Shown: piece after piece, positions 1-5,910 of the stretch
How the letters are laid out: each line of letters begins with the position of its first letter
Numbering within the stretch: the first letter of the stretch is position 1
Notes under the pieces: model-generated
Database searches by the model: none
What the model saw: the letters and a program-made list of their open reading frames with translations, nothing else
Told to the model about the DNA's origin: nothing
Position numbers and translations under genes: made by a program
DNA from: JBFWUW01 sp050247075
GTDB taxonomy: Bacteria; Planctomycetota; Planctomycetia; Pirellulales; JBFWUW01
Direction: 5' to 3'
Assembly: GCA_050247075.1 (NCBI GenBank)
Contig: JBFWUW010000131.1
Coordinates: 1-9,725, forward strand
Length of the DNA stretch: 9,725 nucleotides

Positions 1-160
1 CAAAAACCGGCAAAAATGGAACAGGTAAGGCCCCAGCAGGCCAAAAACCGCCGCCCGCCGCCGCCTGAATCGGCGCGCGGTGCAATTCAAAACGGTTGAA
101 TCTCGCCACTTCGGGGTGGAGAAAACGGAGGAGGAATAAGATGGCGAGGGCCTCTCGCCA

Positions 161-206
161 ATCTCCCCCTCACCCCCAGCCCCTCTCCCGCCGAGGGGAG
201 AGGGGA
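161..206. repeat. CTCCCC-type dispersed hairpin repeat, copy 1
   Basis: A C-rich arm is followed by a perfect 10-bp stem: CCCCTCTCCC at 180-189 pairs with GGGAGAGGGG at 196-205 across a 6-base loop. The same motif recurs twice at 5169-5278 in this window, so it is a dispersed repeat and not a one-off hairpin. I recall such repeats as common in planctomycete and some other high-GC genomes, where they are often mistranslated as short proteins. Function is unknown; transcription termination is possible but there is no T-run. Confidence 0.6.
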
Positions 207-217
207 GCCGTGTTTTC

Positions 218-269
218 AAGAGGGAAGCAAGCTTCCGCGAGGGCGCAAGTGTTATAAGAGGGAAGCAAG
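218..269. repeat. Short direct repeat pair
   Basis: AAGAGGGAAGCAAG occurs at 218-231 and again at 256-269, an identical 14-mer offset by 38 bases. The surrounding sequence is partly similar as well. It looks like a small local duplication in non-coding DNA. No function is suggested. Confidence 0.5.
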
Positions 270-291
270 TGTTGGGTGTGGAGAGTCGAGT

Positions 292-324
292 GCGTATCAA
301 AGAGTCCTGACCCCTTTGATGCGT
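292..324 (-). terminator. Hairpin at the 3' end of the secreted-protein gene
   Basis: GCGTATCAAAG (292-302) pairs with CTTTGATGCGT (314-324) over 11 positions, two of them G-T, around an 11-base loop. It abuts the stop codon of the minus-strand gene (324-326), the right place for a transcription terminator, though no clear T-run follows. The loop contains a TCAGGACT core that I recall in REP-like repeats of other genomes, so it may be a repeat used as a terminator. Confidence 0.4.
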
Positions 325-1892
325 CAATCCACATTCGCCTGCTCTAGCCGATCGAGCCAGAACTGGCGGGCGGACTGGTATTGCTGGTGGACATGGGGGG
401 AAACCGTGGTCCCTTTGGGGGCGGGCCGGGCCAGCAGCTCGTCCATCCAATCGACAAAGAATTGCACCGAACCGCGGCTGATCCTGGGCCGCGAGCCGAT
501 CTCGACGTAGTACGGTCCGGTCGAGGCAAAGCGGTAGGTCTTATCGACATCGGTCACGGCGCGGACCAGAAACCAGCCGCTGCGTTGGAAGTTGAGCAGG
601 GGCAGCTTGCCCGTCTTGGCCCAGTCGGCCAGCCGCACGGTATGTTCGACGCCGCCATCGCGGATGACTTCCAAATAGTCCACCGTGTCGCGTGTCGCCA
701 GGTTGAGGGCAATCTCCACCGAAACGCCTTCCTCGGCCGGTGCCGCGAAGACGTGCCCTGGGTAATGGCGGCCGTTGACGATCGGCCGCAGCATGGGGCC
801 GTTGGTAACCATCACCCGGCCCGCCAGCAGGTTTTTCCGCCAGGCATCGTAAGAGAACTCGCTGCCGCACTGCACATAGACGCGGTTGTAGCCGACCGGA
901 CTGGGAGCCACGCCCGAACCGCTGCCGGCCGAGGGAGGTATCCGCAAGCCGGCACCCAAAACATGGTAATAGATCTGTTGCGACCACTGGCCGTTGCCCC
1001 AGCTTCCGCGGTCGAGACGCGGGTCGCGCGGCTTGCCGCCGGCCTCATCGTTGGCTCCCTCGCCGCGGCATTGATGGCTGTTGGCCAACTCAATGCTGTC
1101 AACCAATCCCAGCGCCAACCAAACCGGCAGCTCCCAGGCATAAGGCCGCTCGACATCGACCCAGGCCCGCGGGGAACGGCGAATCTCGGACAGCAGCGGC
1201 AACAACGAGGCTTCCTTACCGCCGGGCAGTTCGAGCGGGCGGTCCAGATCGAGCAGCAACACCGCGCCGCCGTTCCGTTCGTCTCGGCCCGCCAACAGTT
1301 GGCAGACGCGGCCATCGGCCAGTTCCAGGCGCGGCGGATCGGGGGGCGCGGCCTTGGCCCATTCGCTGCGCTTGGTGGTCCAGGTCACCAGTTGGGCGAC
1401 GTGCAAGTCCTCTGCCCGCATCAACAGTTCCATCTCGCGTTGCGGACGGGCCACGCACAAGTCGCCCGACCACCAGCCCTCGCTGGCCATATCGACATAG
1501 CGGGGCAACTCCGCCACCTGGCTATCGTCGGCGAATTTCTCCAGCACAAAATGCCCCGTGCGGCGGTGGTACTCCGGCCCATGTTCCAGATCGAAGGTGT
1601 AGGTTCCATAGGGCAGTTGCATCTCCAGCGTTCCGTCGAACGTGAAATGGTCGTGCCAATAGGGCCATTTGCCGACACGCCGCGGCTTGCCATTGGGCGA
1701 CCGCAAGTGAATGCGGCAGGGCAGCGGATCCTTGGTCTCGGCGTCCACCACGGTCAGGCTAAACTTGCCCTTGCCGCCGGCAGCCAGCGCGAACGCCGGC
1801 CAGGCCAGGCTGAAACAGATGGCCGCCAACAGCATAGCCGCGCATGGCATACCGGCGGTCGGTTGGCGTTTGATCGTGATCGGCATGTGCAT
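324..1892 (-). CDS. Exported CehA/McbA-like (PHP-fold) protein, putative catalytic-site loss
   Basis: This encodes 522 residues. Residues 1-38 form a signal peptide: basic start (TIKRQ), hydrophobic core around 18-37, and an AFALAA cleavage region. Residues 42-115 look like a small beta-sandwich of the carboxypeptidase-regulatory type (FSLTVVDAETKDPLPCRI). From about 138 the pattern matches the secreted CehA/McbA-like family common in planctomycetes: GWWSGDLCVARP at 139-150, then LLMRAEDLHVAQLVTW, SIELANSHQ at 266-273, RIPPSAGSGSG at 317-327, VGYNRVYV at 333-340 and AGRVMVTNGP at 357-366. In members I know, the first block reads GDLHVHRP. Here the two His are Cys146 and Ala148, so metal binding at that site is probably lost. 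The region from 370 to 465 resembles a C-terminal beta domain. A start at Met3 (1886) is equally possible and neither start has a strong ribosome binding site. Location should be periplasm or cell surface; substrate unknown. It is transcribed away from the DUF4392 gene. Confidence 0.8.
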   Translation of the reverse strand: MHMPITIKRQPTAGMPCAAMLLAAICFSLAWPAFALAAGGKGKFSLTVVDAETKDPLPCRIHLRSPNGKPRRVGKWPYWHDHFTFDGTLEMQLPYGTYTFDLEHGPEYHRRTGHFVLEKFADDSQVAELPRYVDMASEGWWSGDLCVARPQREMELLMRAEDLHVAQLVTWTTKRSEWAKAAPPDPPRLELADGRVCQLLAGRDERNGGAVLLLDLDRPLELPGGKEASLLPLLSEIRRSPRAWVDVERPYAWELPVWLALGLVDSIELANSHQCRGEGANDEAGGKPRDPRLDRGSWGNGQWSQQIYYHVLGAGLRIPPSAGSGSGVAPSPVGYNRVYVQCGSEFSYDAWRKNLLAGRVMVTNGPMLRPIVNGRHYPGHVFAAPAEEGVSVEIALNLATRDTVDYLEVIRDGGVEHTVRLADWAKTGKLPLLNFQRSGWFLVRAVTDVDKTYRFASTGPYYVEIGSRPRISRGSVQFFVDWMDELLARPAPKGTTVSPHVHQQYQSARQFWLDRLEQANVD

Positions 1893-2187
1893 GGCCAGAA
1901 GACTCTCGCAAGCGGTGAAACGGTTGTGCGTACAGTAAGTTTAGGTCAGCCGCGGCGCACGGTTGCGCCGATTATGGCGATTACCCGATTCCAGCGTTTC
2001 GCCTCCGATTGATGAAACCGCCGCTGTCGATGACAATCGGTTCCATTCAACCTGGAGGAGGCGAGTGCCTAGCCGATGGGAGATCTTTGTGGCGTGGGCT
2101 TTAGCCCACGTACTATCCGCCATTCGTGGGCTGAAGCCCACGCTACGGCCGATCCAATGTCGCTTTTGAGCCAGCCAATCGTACCCT
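1893..2187. other. Divergent intergenic region
   Basis: This 295-base gap separates the minus-strand secreted-protein gene from the plus-strand DUF4392 gene, so it must hold both promoters. I could not identify convincing -35/-10 pairs. It contains a small hairpin (CGGCGCA 1953-1959 with TGCGCCG 1964-1970, loop CGGT) and the twin palindromes at 2089-2146. The short open frames crossing it run through these palindromes and have no protein-like character. Confidence 0.5.
2089..2146. repeat. Twin palindromic REP/BIME-like repeat
   Basis: Two near-identical palindromes lie 14 bases apart. CGTGGGCTTTAGCCCACG occupies 2093-2110 and CGTGGGCTGAAGCCCACG occupies 2125-2142; each has 8-bp perfect arms around a 2-base centre. 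The outer flanks also match in inverted orientation (GTGG before the first, CTAC after the second), so the whole block is a larger imperfect inverted repeat with 20 of 22 arm positions paired. This resembles REP pairs (BIMEs). I recall the GTGGGCTTCAGCCCAC core as a frequent planctomycete repeat. The block ends about 40 bases before the DUF4392 start. Confidence 0.7.
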
Positions 2188-3258
2188 ATGCCTGTCGAAC
2201 AACTGGACCATGTCGAGAGCCTGTTGCGGCGCGATCCTGGCCGTCGCGGGTTGGCCGGTTATCGCAGCCAGCGCGGATACCTGGCGGCCGGCCACTATCA
2301 ACAGGCGGTGGCCGATCTGGCCCAGACGGCCACGCATGTCGCTATCGTCACCGGGTTTTGCATCCCGGTGGAACATGGCTGGACGGCGGAAACCGACGGC
2401 CCGCCCGGCGCGCTCTTCTTGGCCCGCGCGCTGCTAGAGCTAGGTGTGCGGGTTCGTCTGCTGAGCGACGAGTACGGGCGTCCGCTGTTGGAAGCGGGTG
2501 CCGACAACTGGCGATTGCCGCGGTCGATCATCGAGACGATCCCCTTTGAGTCGCCTGAACCCGATGACTCCATCCGCTGGCAAAACGGCATCACGCCGCG
2601 CACCGACGCTTGGGTGCGGCGGTTCCTGGCCAGCGATTTCGGCAGGAAGCTTAGCCACCTGGTGGCGATCGAGCGCTGTGGTCCAAGCCACACGGTCTTC
2701 TCGTGGGCCGCGCAACAGCGTTCGGCCGATGCCGTGGTGGAGTCTTTGTTCGATCTGGTGCCAATTGAGTCGTACAACCTCTGCCACAACATGCGCGGCG
2801 AGCCGATCGAGGGGCATACCGCCAAGGCCCATCGGCTGTTTGAGATCGTGGAGGAAGAAGGCTTGCCCGTCCGCACGATCGGCGTGGCCGACGGCGGCAA
2901 CGAGATCGGCGTGGGGGCGATTTGCTTTGAGGATGTGCTGGCGGCGCTGGGCCAGCCCGAACGGGCCAAGATCATCTGCCGGATTGAGACCAACCAGGTG
3001 CTGCTGGCCGGAGTCAGCAATTGGGGCGGGTATGCCTTGGCCTTGGGCGTATGCCATGCTCGCAACCAGCTTGCCGCGGCCCGCGCCTGGCGGGCCGACG
3101 ACTTGGGGCGTTTGATGGAAGTACTCGTCCGCGACGCGGCCGCAGTGGATGGCGTGTCGCGACGCCGCGAAGCCAGCGTGGATGGAATTCCCCTGGCGGA
3201 CTATCTGGCCTACTTCAACGAGTTGCGGCAAGCGTTTGGTTTGGATGGCAAGAGCTAA
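2188..3258 (+). CDS. DUF4392 protein, D-glutamate cyclase-like
   Basis: This encodes 356 residues that match the DUF4392 family (D-glutamate cyclase-like C-terminal domain) along nearly the whole length. Recognisable blocks are VAIVTGFCIP (51-60), ETDGPPGALFLARALL (68-83), the IERCGP block (161-166), the MRGEPIEGHTAKAHRLFE block (202-219), the signature IGVADGGNEIGVGAI (231-245) and LLAGVSNWGGYALAL (272-286). In the vertebrate enzyme DGLUCY the homologous domain converts D-glutamate to 5-oxo-D-proline; bacterial stand-alone members are mostly uncharacterised, so the reaction is inferred from family. No signal peptide is seen, so it should be cytoplasmic. The ATG has no clear ribosome binding site, but about 45 residues precede the first conserved block, which suits this start. 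It is a single gene, divergent from the secreted-protein gene and convergent with pepA. Its TAA stop lies within a 28-bp repeat. Confidence 0.85.
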   Translation: MPVEQLDHVESLLRRDPGRRGLAGYRSQRGYLAAGHYQQAVADLAQTATHVAIVTGFCIPVEHGWTAETDGPPGALFLARALLELGVRVRLLSDEYGRPLLEAGADNWRLPRSIIETIPFESPEPDDSIRWQNGITPRTDAWVRRFLASDFGRKLSHLVAIERCGPSHTVFSWAAQQRSADAVVESLFDLVPIESYNLCHNMRGEPIEGHTAKAHRLFEIVEEEGLPVRTIGVADGGNEIGVGAICFEDVLAALGQPERAKIICRIETNQVLLAGVSNWGGYALALGVCHARNQLAAARAWRADDLGRLMEVLVRDAAAVDGVSRRREASVDGIPLADYLAYFNELRQAFGLDGKS

Positions 3259-3282
3259 TGGCCAGCCATCACCCGGCCCATT
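3255..3282. repeat. 28-bp direct repeat, left copy
   Basis: This copy starts at CTAATGGCCA and matches 25 of 28 bases with 3524-3551. It supplies the TAA stop (3256-3258) of the DUF4392 gene. The two copies flank the inverted-repeat element at 3293-3522, with about 10 bases between this copy and the element. It may be an old duplication of the 3' end of pepA made when the element inserted; 28 bp is long for a target-site duplication. Confidence 0.6.
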
Positions 3283-3292
3283 CCGCCAATGC

Positions 3293-3522
3293 CGGTAGGG
3301 TGGGACAAGCGGCATTGTGTCCCGCAACTTGAAACCGGCTCACCCGCGATGTCCCACCATGACTCGCGATGGCGGCCGCAATCGGTGGGACATCGCGGAT
3401 AAACCGTAAGCGAATGGATAAATCGATCTCCGCTTGTCCCTCCCTACGGCCGCAATCGGTGGGACATCGCGGTTAACCGTAAGCGAATGGATGAATCGAT
3501 CTCCGCTTGTCCCACCCTACCG
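3293..3522. mobile_element. MITE-like element with 20-bp terminal inverted repeats, copy 1
   Basis: Positions 3293-3312 (beginning CGGTAGGGTGGGACAAG) are a perfect inverted match to 3503-3522 (ending CTTGTCCCACCCTACCG), giving 20-bp ends on a 230-bp element. Inside are a second inverted pair, CCGCGATGTCCCACC (3344-3358) with GGTGGGACATCGCGG (3384-3398), and a tandem duplication (3374-3520). No open frame inside looks real. A second, diverged copy at 7177-7412 shows this is a repeat family. It fills the gap between two convergent genes, so its stems could also act as a two-way terminator. No transposase is encoded; if mobile it would depend on one elsewhere. Confidence 0.65.
3374..3520. repeat. 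74/73-bp tandem duplication inside the element
   Basis: Unit A (3374-3447) and unit B (3448-3520) abut and are nearly identical from GGCCGCAATCGGTGGGAC to their CCCTAC ends, differing by one indel and a few substitutions. Each unit contains one GGTGGGACATCGCGG arm and one CGCTTGTCCC arm. A diverged third unit of the same length exists in the second element (7339-7412). The duplication therefore arose inside copy 1 after the family had spread. Confidence 0.8.
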
Positions 3523-3523
3523 A

Positions 3524-3551
3524 CTAATGGCCAACCGTCACCCGGTCCATT
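3524..3551. repeat. 28-bp direct repeat, right copy (pepA 3' end)
   Basis: This is the partner of 3255-3282 (25 of 28 identical). It covers the last few codons and the TGA stop (3538-3540) of pepA plus bases just outside. Because here the sequence is coding, this is probably the original and the left copy the derived one. Confidence 0.6.
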
Positions 3552-4998
3552 GTCGGGCCAATTCCACCAAGGTCCGCACGAACGCGCCGCTGCCGCCGCC
3601 GTCGCACCACGGCTTGGCCTTGTCCAGAAAGGCTGGCCCGGCGATATCGAGATGGACCCAGGGCTTACCCGCCACGAACTGTTCCAGGAACTTGGCCGCC
3701 GTGATGGCCCCGCCCCAACGGCCATTGCCAATGTTCTTGATGTCGGCCACTTCGCTCTTGATGTGCTCGTCGTAGTCGGAGAACATCGGCAGCGGCCAGG
3801 CATCCTCGCCGCACAGCCGACTGGCGGCCAGCACGCTCTCGCTCCAATCGGGGTCGTTGCTCATCAGGCCCGCCACGTCCAGGCCCAAGGCCACCACGCA
3901 GGCACCCGTCAGCGTTGCCAGGTCGACAATCTTGCCGGCTCCCCGCTCGACCGCCACATCCAGCACGTCGGCCAGCACCAGCCGGCCCTCGGCATCGGTG
4001 TTCAGCACTTCGATGGTGCGGCCATTGCGCGCCGTCAGCACATCGCCCAGTTTCATGGCCGCTGGCCCGGGCATGTTTTCCACCAACCCCATCAGGCCGA
4101 TGACATTCACGGGCAGCTTCAGGCGGGCGATGGCGGTCATGGCTCCCAGCACCGTCGCCGCGCCGGCCATGTCGCATTTCATGGTGGCCATGCCTTCGCT
4201 CGGCTTGAGCGACAGGCCGCCGGAGTCGAACGTGACCCCCTTGCCCACCAGGGCCAACGGAGCCTGGCCGTCGGGCCCGCCATTGTGCCGCGCGATCACC
4301 AGCCGTGGCGGCCGCGACGTGCCCAGCGATACGGCCAGCAGCGACCCGCAACGCTCGGCTTGCAGGCGGTCCAGATCCCAAACCTCCAATTGCAGGCCGC
4401 AACCTTTGGCTTCGGTTTGGGCCTGTTCGGCAAAGGACTGAGGGTAGATGTTTTGCGGCGGTTCGTTCACCAGCCGCCGAGTCAGGTTGACGGCCTGGCC
4501 CACGATCTGGCCGCGCTCCACGGCGGCCGTCTCGCCGCCGGCCCACAACAAGCCTTCAAACGGCAGCCGTTTCTTTTCGGCCCGGTAAAGGTCTTGGCCC
4601 ACGCAGCCGTTGAGTGCGCCGCAGACGCCGGCTTCCGTCAGCTCGGGCGTCCAACCATCGTCGAGGAAGAATGCCACGTCGCCGCGCTGTTTGCCCGCCA
4701 GTTGCTTGGCGGCCGCCGCCGCCGCGCGATAGGCCAACTTGCGATCGGCCTGTCCCCGTTCGCCCAGGCCCACCAGCAAGACCTGTGCGGCCGCCACGCC
4801 CGCCACTCCATGCAAGGCCAGCAGCTCGCACGATTTGCCAGAGAACTCCTGGCGTTCGACCAGCTTGGCGATCAACCCGCCCGACGCTTTGTCGATGGCG
4901 GCCGCTGCCGGGCTGGGCGCGCCTGATGAGTGCCATCCAATCACCACGGCGTCGGCCGCGGTTTGCGTGCTGGTGGAATTGATGGGGGTGACGCGCAT
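3538..4998 (-). CDS. pepA: Leucyl aminopeptidase (peptidase family M17)
   Basis: This is a cytoplasmic dimetal exopeptidase that removes N-terminal residues, Leu preferred, from peptides, feeding peptide turnover; in this family it normally forms a hexamer. The chosen start gives 486 residues against 503 for E. coli PepA. All M17 active-site residues are present: Lys253 and Asp258 in VGKGVTFDSGG, catalytic Lys265, Asp276 in MKCDMAGA, and Asp335, Glu337 and Arg339 in the signature NTDAEGRLVLADV. Each lies 17 positions before its E. coli counterpart, so there are no indels across the catalytic domain. The N-terminal domain (1-165) is the variable macro-like part. The open frame extends to an ATG at 5094, but Met at 4998 is preferred because AAGGA (5006-5010) lies 7 bases upstream and the extra 32 residues look non-coding. 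The gene converges with the DUF4392 gene and is divergent from the cupin. Confidence 0.96.
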   Translation of the reverse strand: MRVTPINSTSTQTAADAVVIGWHSSGAPSPAAAAIDKASGGLIAKLVERQEFSGKSCELLALHGVAGVAAAQVLLVGLGERGQADRKLAYRAAAAAAKQLAGKQRGDVAFFLDDGWTPELTEAGVCGALNGCVGQDLYRAEKKRLPFEGLLWAGGETAAVERGQIVGQAVNLTRRLVNEPPQNIYPQSFAEQAQTEAKGCGLQLEVWDLDRLQAERCGSLLAVSLGTSRPPRLVIARHNGGPDGQAPLALVGKGVTFDSGGLSLKPSEGMATMKCDMAGAATVLGAMTAIARLKLPVNVIGLMGLVENMPGPAAMKLGDVLTARNGRTIEVLNTDAEGRLVLADVLDVAVERGAGKIVDLATLTGACVVALGLDVAGLMSNDPDWSESVLAASRLCGEDAWPLPMFSDYDEHIKSEVADIKNIGNGRWGGAITAAKFLEQFVAGKPWVHLDIAGPAFLDKAKPWCDGGGSGAFVRTLVELARQWTG

Positions 4999-5005
4999 GC
5001 AAAAG

Positions 5006-5010
5006 TCCTT
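5006..5010 (-). promoter_or_regulatory. Ribosome binding site that sets the pepA start
   Basis: On the minus strand this reads AAGGA within GGAAAGGAC, 7 bases before the ATG at 4998. No comparable site precedes the upstream ATG at 5094. This decides the start in favour of the 486-residue protein. Confidence 0.75.
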
Positions 5011-5168
5011 TCCAAGAAACTCCGGCGAAGTCCTTCGCCAACGCGCCGGGATGGAAGCCGGCGGCAGGCTGCAAGTGACAGTTTTCGAGGGCATGGTAGT
5101 CTAAGAGTTTCCGGGCCGGTAGAACATGCCTGCCAGCCAGCGGACTGGAACATGCTCCAGCCGCTTGT

Positions 5169-5205
5169 CTCCCTCTCCCTTTGGGAGAGGGCCGGGGTGA
5201 GGGCT
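5169..5205. repeat. CTCCCTCTCC-type dispersed hairpin repeat, copy 2
   Basis: CCCTCTCCC (5171-5179) and GGGAGAGGG (5183-5191) form a perfect 9-bp stem with a TTT loop, followed by the CCGGGGTGAGGG tail typical of this repeat. Copy 1 is at 161-206 and copy 3 follows 43 bases later. Function is unknown. It sits upstream of pepA, so it is not a terminator for that gene. Confidence 0.65.
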
Positions 5206-5233
5206 GCCGCGCATGGAGTACGAACCACCACAT

Positions 5234-5275
5234 CTCCCTCTCCCCAGCCCTCTCCCGGAGTACCGGGAGAGGGAG
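5234..5275. repeat. CTCCCTCTCC-type dispersed hairpin repeat, copy 3
   Basis: CCCTCTCCCGG (5248-5258) pairs perfectly with CCGGGAGAGGG (5263-5273) across a 4-base AGTA loop. A further CTCCCTCTCC arm precedes it (5234-5243). Together with copy 2 it makes a tight pair of strong hairpins upstream of the cupin promoter region. Confidence 0.65.
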
Positions 5276-5292
5276 TTTGCCACCAGATTTAC

Positions 5293-5323
5293 TTGGCACA
5301 CGTTCCGATCGGCCCGCTATGAT
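5293..5323 (+). promoter_or_regulatory. Possible sigma70 promoter of the cupin gene
   Basis: TTGGCA (5293-5298) and TATGAT (5318-5323) resemble -35 and -10 boxes, each one base from the E. coli consensus. The 19-base spacer is longer than the usual 17, which weakens the call. A start near 5330 would leave a leader of about 80 bases before the cupin ATG. Confidence 0.35.
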
Positions 5324-5408
5324 GCCTGACACAAGCTAGCGAAGCCGGTTCCTGGCAAGGACGATTCAGCAACGGTTTCCGAACGACTTTCCGCACAAGA
5401 GGCAATTC

Positions 5409-5825
5409 ATGTCCCACGAACCGACCCGTTTTGTGACGGCCGAAAACATGGTCGTCGAACAGCTTCCTTGGGGCCCGCACGACTGGCTTTGCCGGCCCGA
5501 CATTACGCCCGACGCCGACAAGCTGCTGCTGGTGCGGGTCCACATTCCGCCCGGCCTGGGGCACGCCTTTCACCGGCATCCCGAGTTTGAAGAGATCATT
5601 TACGTGCTGGAGGGCCGCTGCGAGCAATGGGTCGATCGCCAGATGCGGTTGCTGGGACCGGGCGACTCGGCCCATATCCCGATGGATGTGGTGCATGGCT
5701 CGTATAACGCCGGCGACAGCACGCTGCGGCTGCTGGCCATTTTGTCGCCCGCCAAAATTTCCGGGCCGCCGCTGGTCGATGTCAGCCAGGACGAACCGTG
5801 GAAGTCGTTGCGAAATAGTGGCTAG
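5409..5825 (+). CDS. Small cupin-domain protein
   Basis: This encodes 138 residues forming one cupin_2 barrel. Motif 1 is GHAFHRHPEFEEIIYVLEG (51-69), in which His55, His57 and Glu62 are the expected metal ligands. Motif 2 is GDSAHIPMDVVHGSYN (85-100), supplying His96; Asp93 replaces the usual Gly. All four ligands are present, so it should bind a divalent metal. Small cupins of this type range from sugar-binding and sensor proteins to dioxygenases and isomerases, and sequence alone does not pick one. No signal peptide, so cytoplasmic. AAGAGG (5397-5402) lies 6 bases before the ATG and supports the start. The gene is divergent from pepA, and the DUF559 gene follows on the same strand after 85 bases; co-transcription is possible but the functions are not obviously linked. 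Confidence 0.88.
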   Translation: MSHEPTRFVTAENMVVEQLPWGPHDWLCRPDITPDADKLLLVRVHIPPGLGHAFHRHPEFEEIIYVLEGRCEQWVDRQMRLLGPGDSAHIPMDVVHGSYNAGDSTLRLLAILSPAKISGPPLVDVSQDEPWKSLRNSG

Positions 5826-5839
5826 CGCGGACGATTCAG

Positions 5840-5866
5840 GCGTCGGCGATGGAATCGCCTCCTACA
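5840..5866. repeat. Small palindromic repeat
   Basis: GGCGAT (5845-5850) pairs with ATCGCC (5854-5859) around GGA in the gap between the cupin and DUF559 genes. A partial second ATGGAATCGC occurs about 30 bases later (near 5879-5888). The extended form, read on the minus strand as GTAGGAGGCGATTCCATCGC, resembles a repeat I recall from planctomycete genomes, but I cannot confirm that here. Confidence 0.35.
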
Positions 5867-5910
5867 GCGAATGGGCAATGGAATCGCTTTCCACATGAGA
5901 TGATCGACCG

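Larger units (their letters stand above)
1..323. other. Gene-free region with repeats
   Basis: No coding region on either strand is convincing in these 323 bases. The stretch holds a 9-base direct repeat (CAAAAACCG at 1-9 and 42-50), a CTCCCC-type hairpin repeat (161-206), a 14-base direct repeat AAGAGGGAAGCAAG (218-231 and 256-269), and a hairpin just past the end of the minus-strand gene (292-324). It is downstream of that gene, so no promoter for it is expected here. Whatever lies left of the window cannot be judged. Confidence 0.6.
4999..5408. other. Divergent intergenic region between pepA and cupin
   Basis: These 410 bases separate pepA (minus) from the cupin gene (plus). The pepA-proximal 100 bases contain its ribosome binding site and presumably its leader. 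The centre is occupied by two CTCCCTCTCC-type hairpin repeats (5169-5278). The right part holds a possible sigma70 promoter (5293-5323) for the cupin. No gene is supported within it. Confidence 0.5.

Noticed and set aside
381..2012. A 543-residue open frame on the plus strand opposite the secreted-protein gene
   Set aside because: It is a GC-driven mirror of the real gene: no recognisable domains, no ribosome binding site, and the minus-strand frame shows a signal peptide and family motifs.
3294..3522. CRISPR array in the repeated region between the DUF4392 gene and pepA
   Set aside because: The repeats are two 73-74 bp tandem units and inverted arms, not short direct repeats with unique spacers of even length, and no cas gene is present.
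3487..4926. A 479-residue open frame on the plus strand opposite pepA
   Set aside because: The minus strand encodes a complete M17 aminopeptidase with every catalytic residue. The plus frame starts in a repeat and has no protein-like features.
4999..5094. N-terminal extension of pepA to the ATG at 5094
   Set aside because: The extra 32 residues do not resemble an aminopeptidase N-terminus, and a good AAGGA site sits 7 bases before the ATG at 4998.
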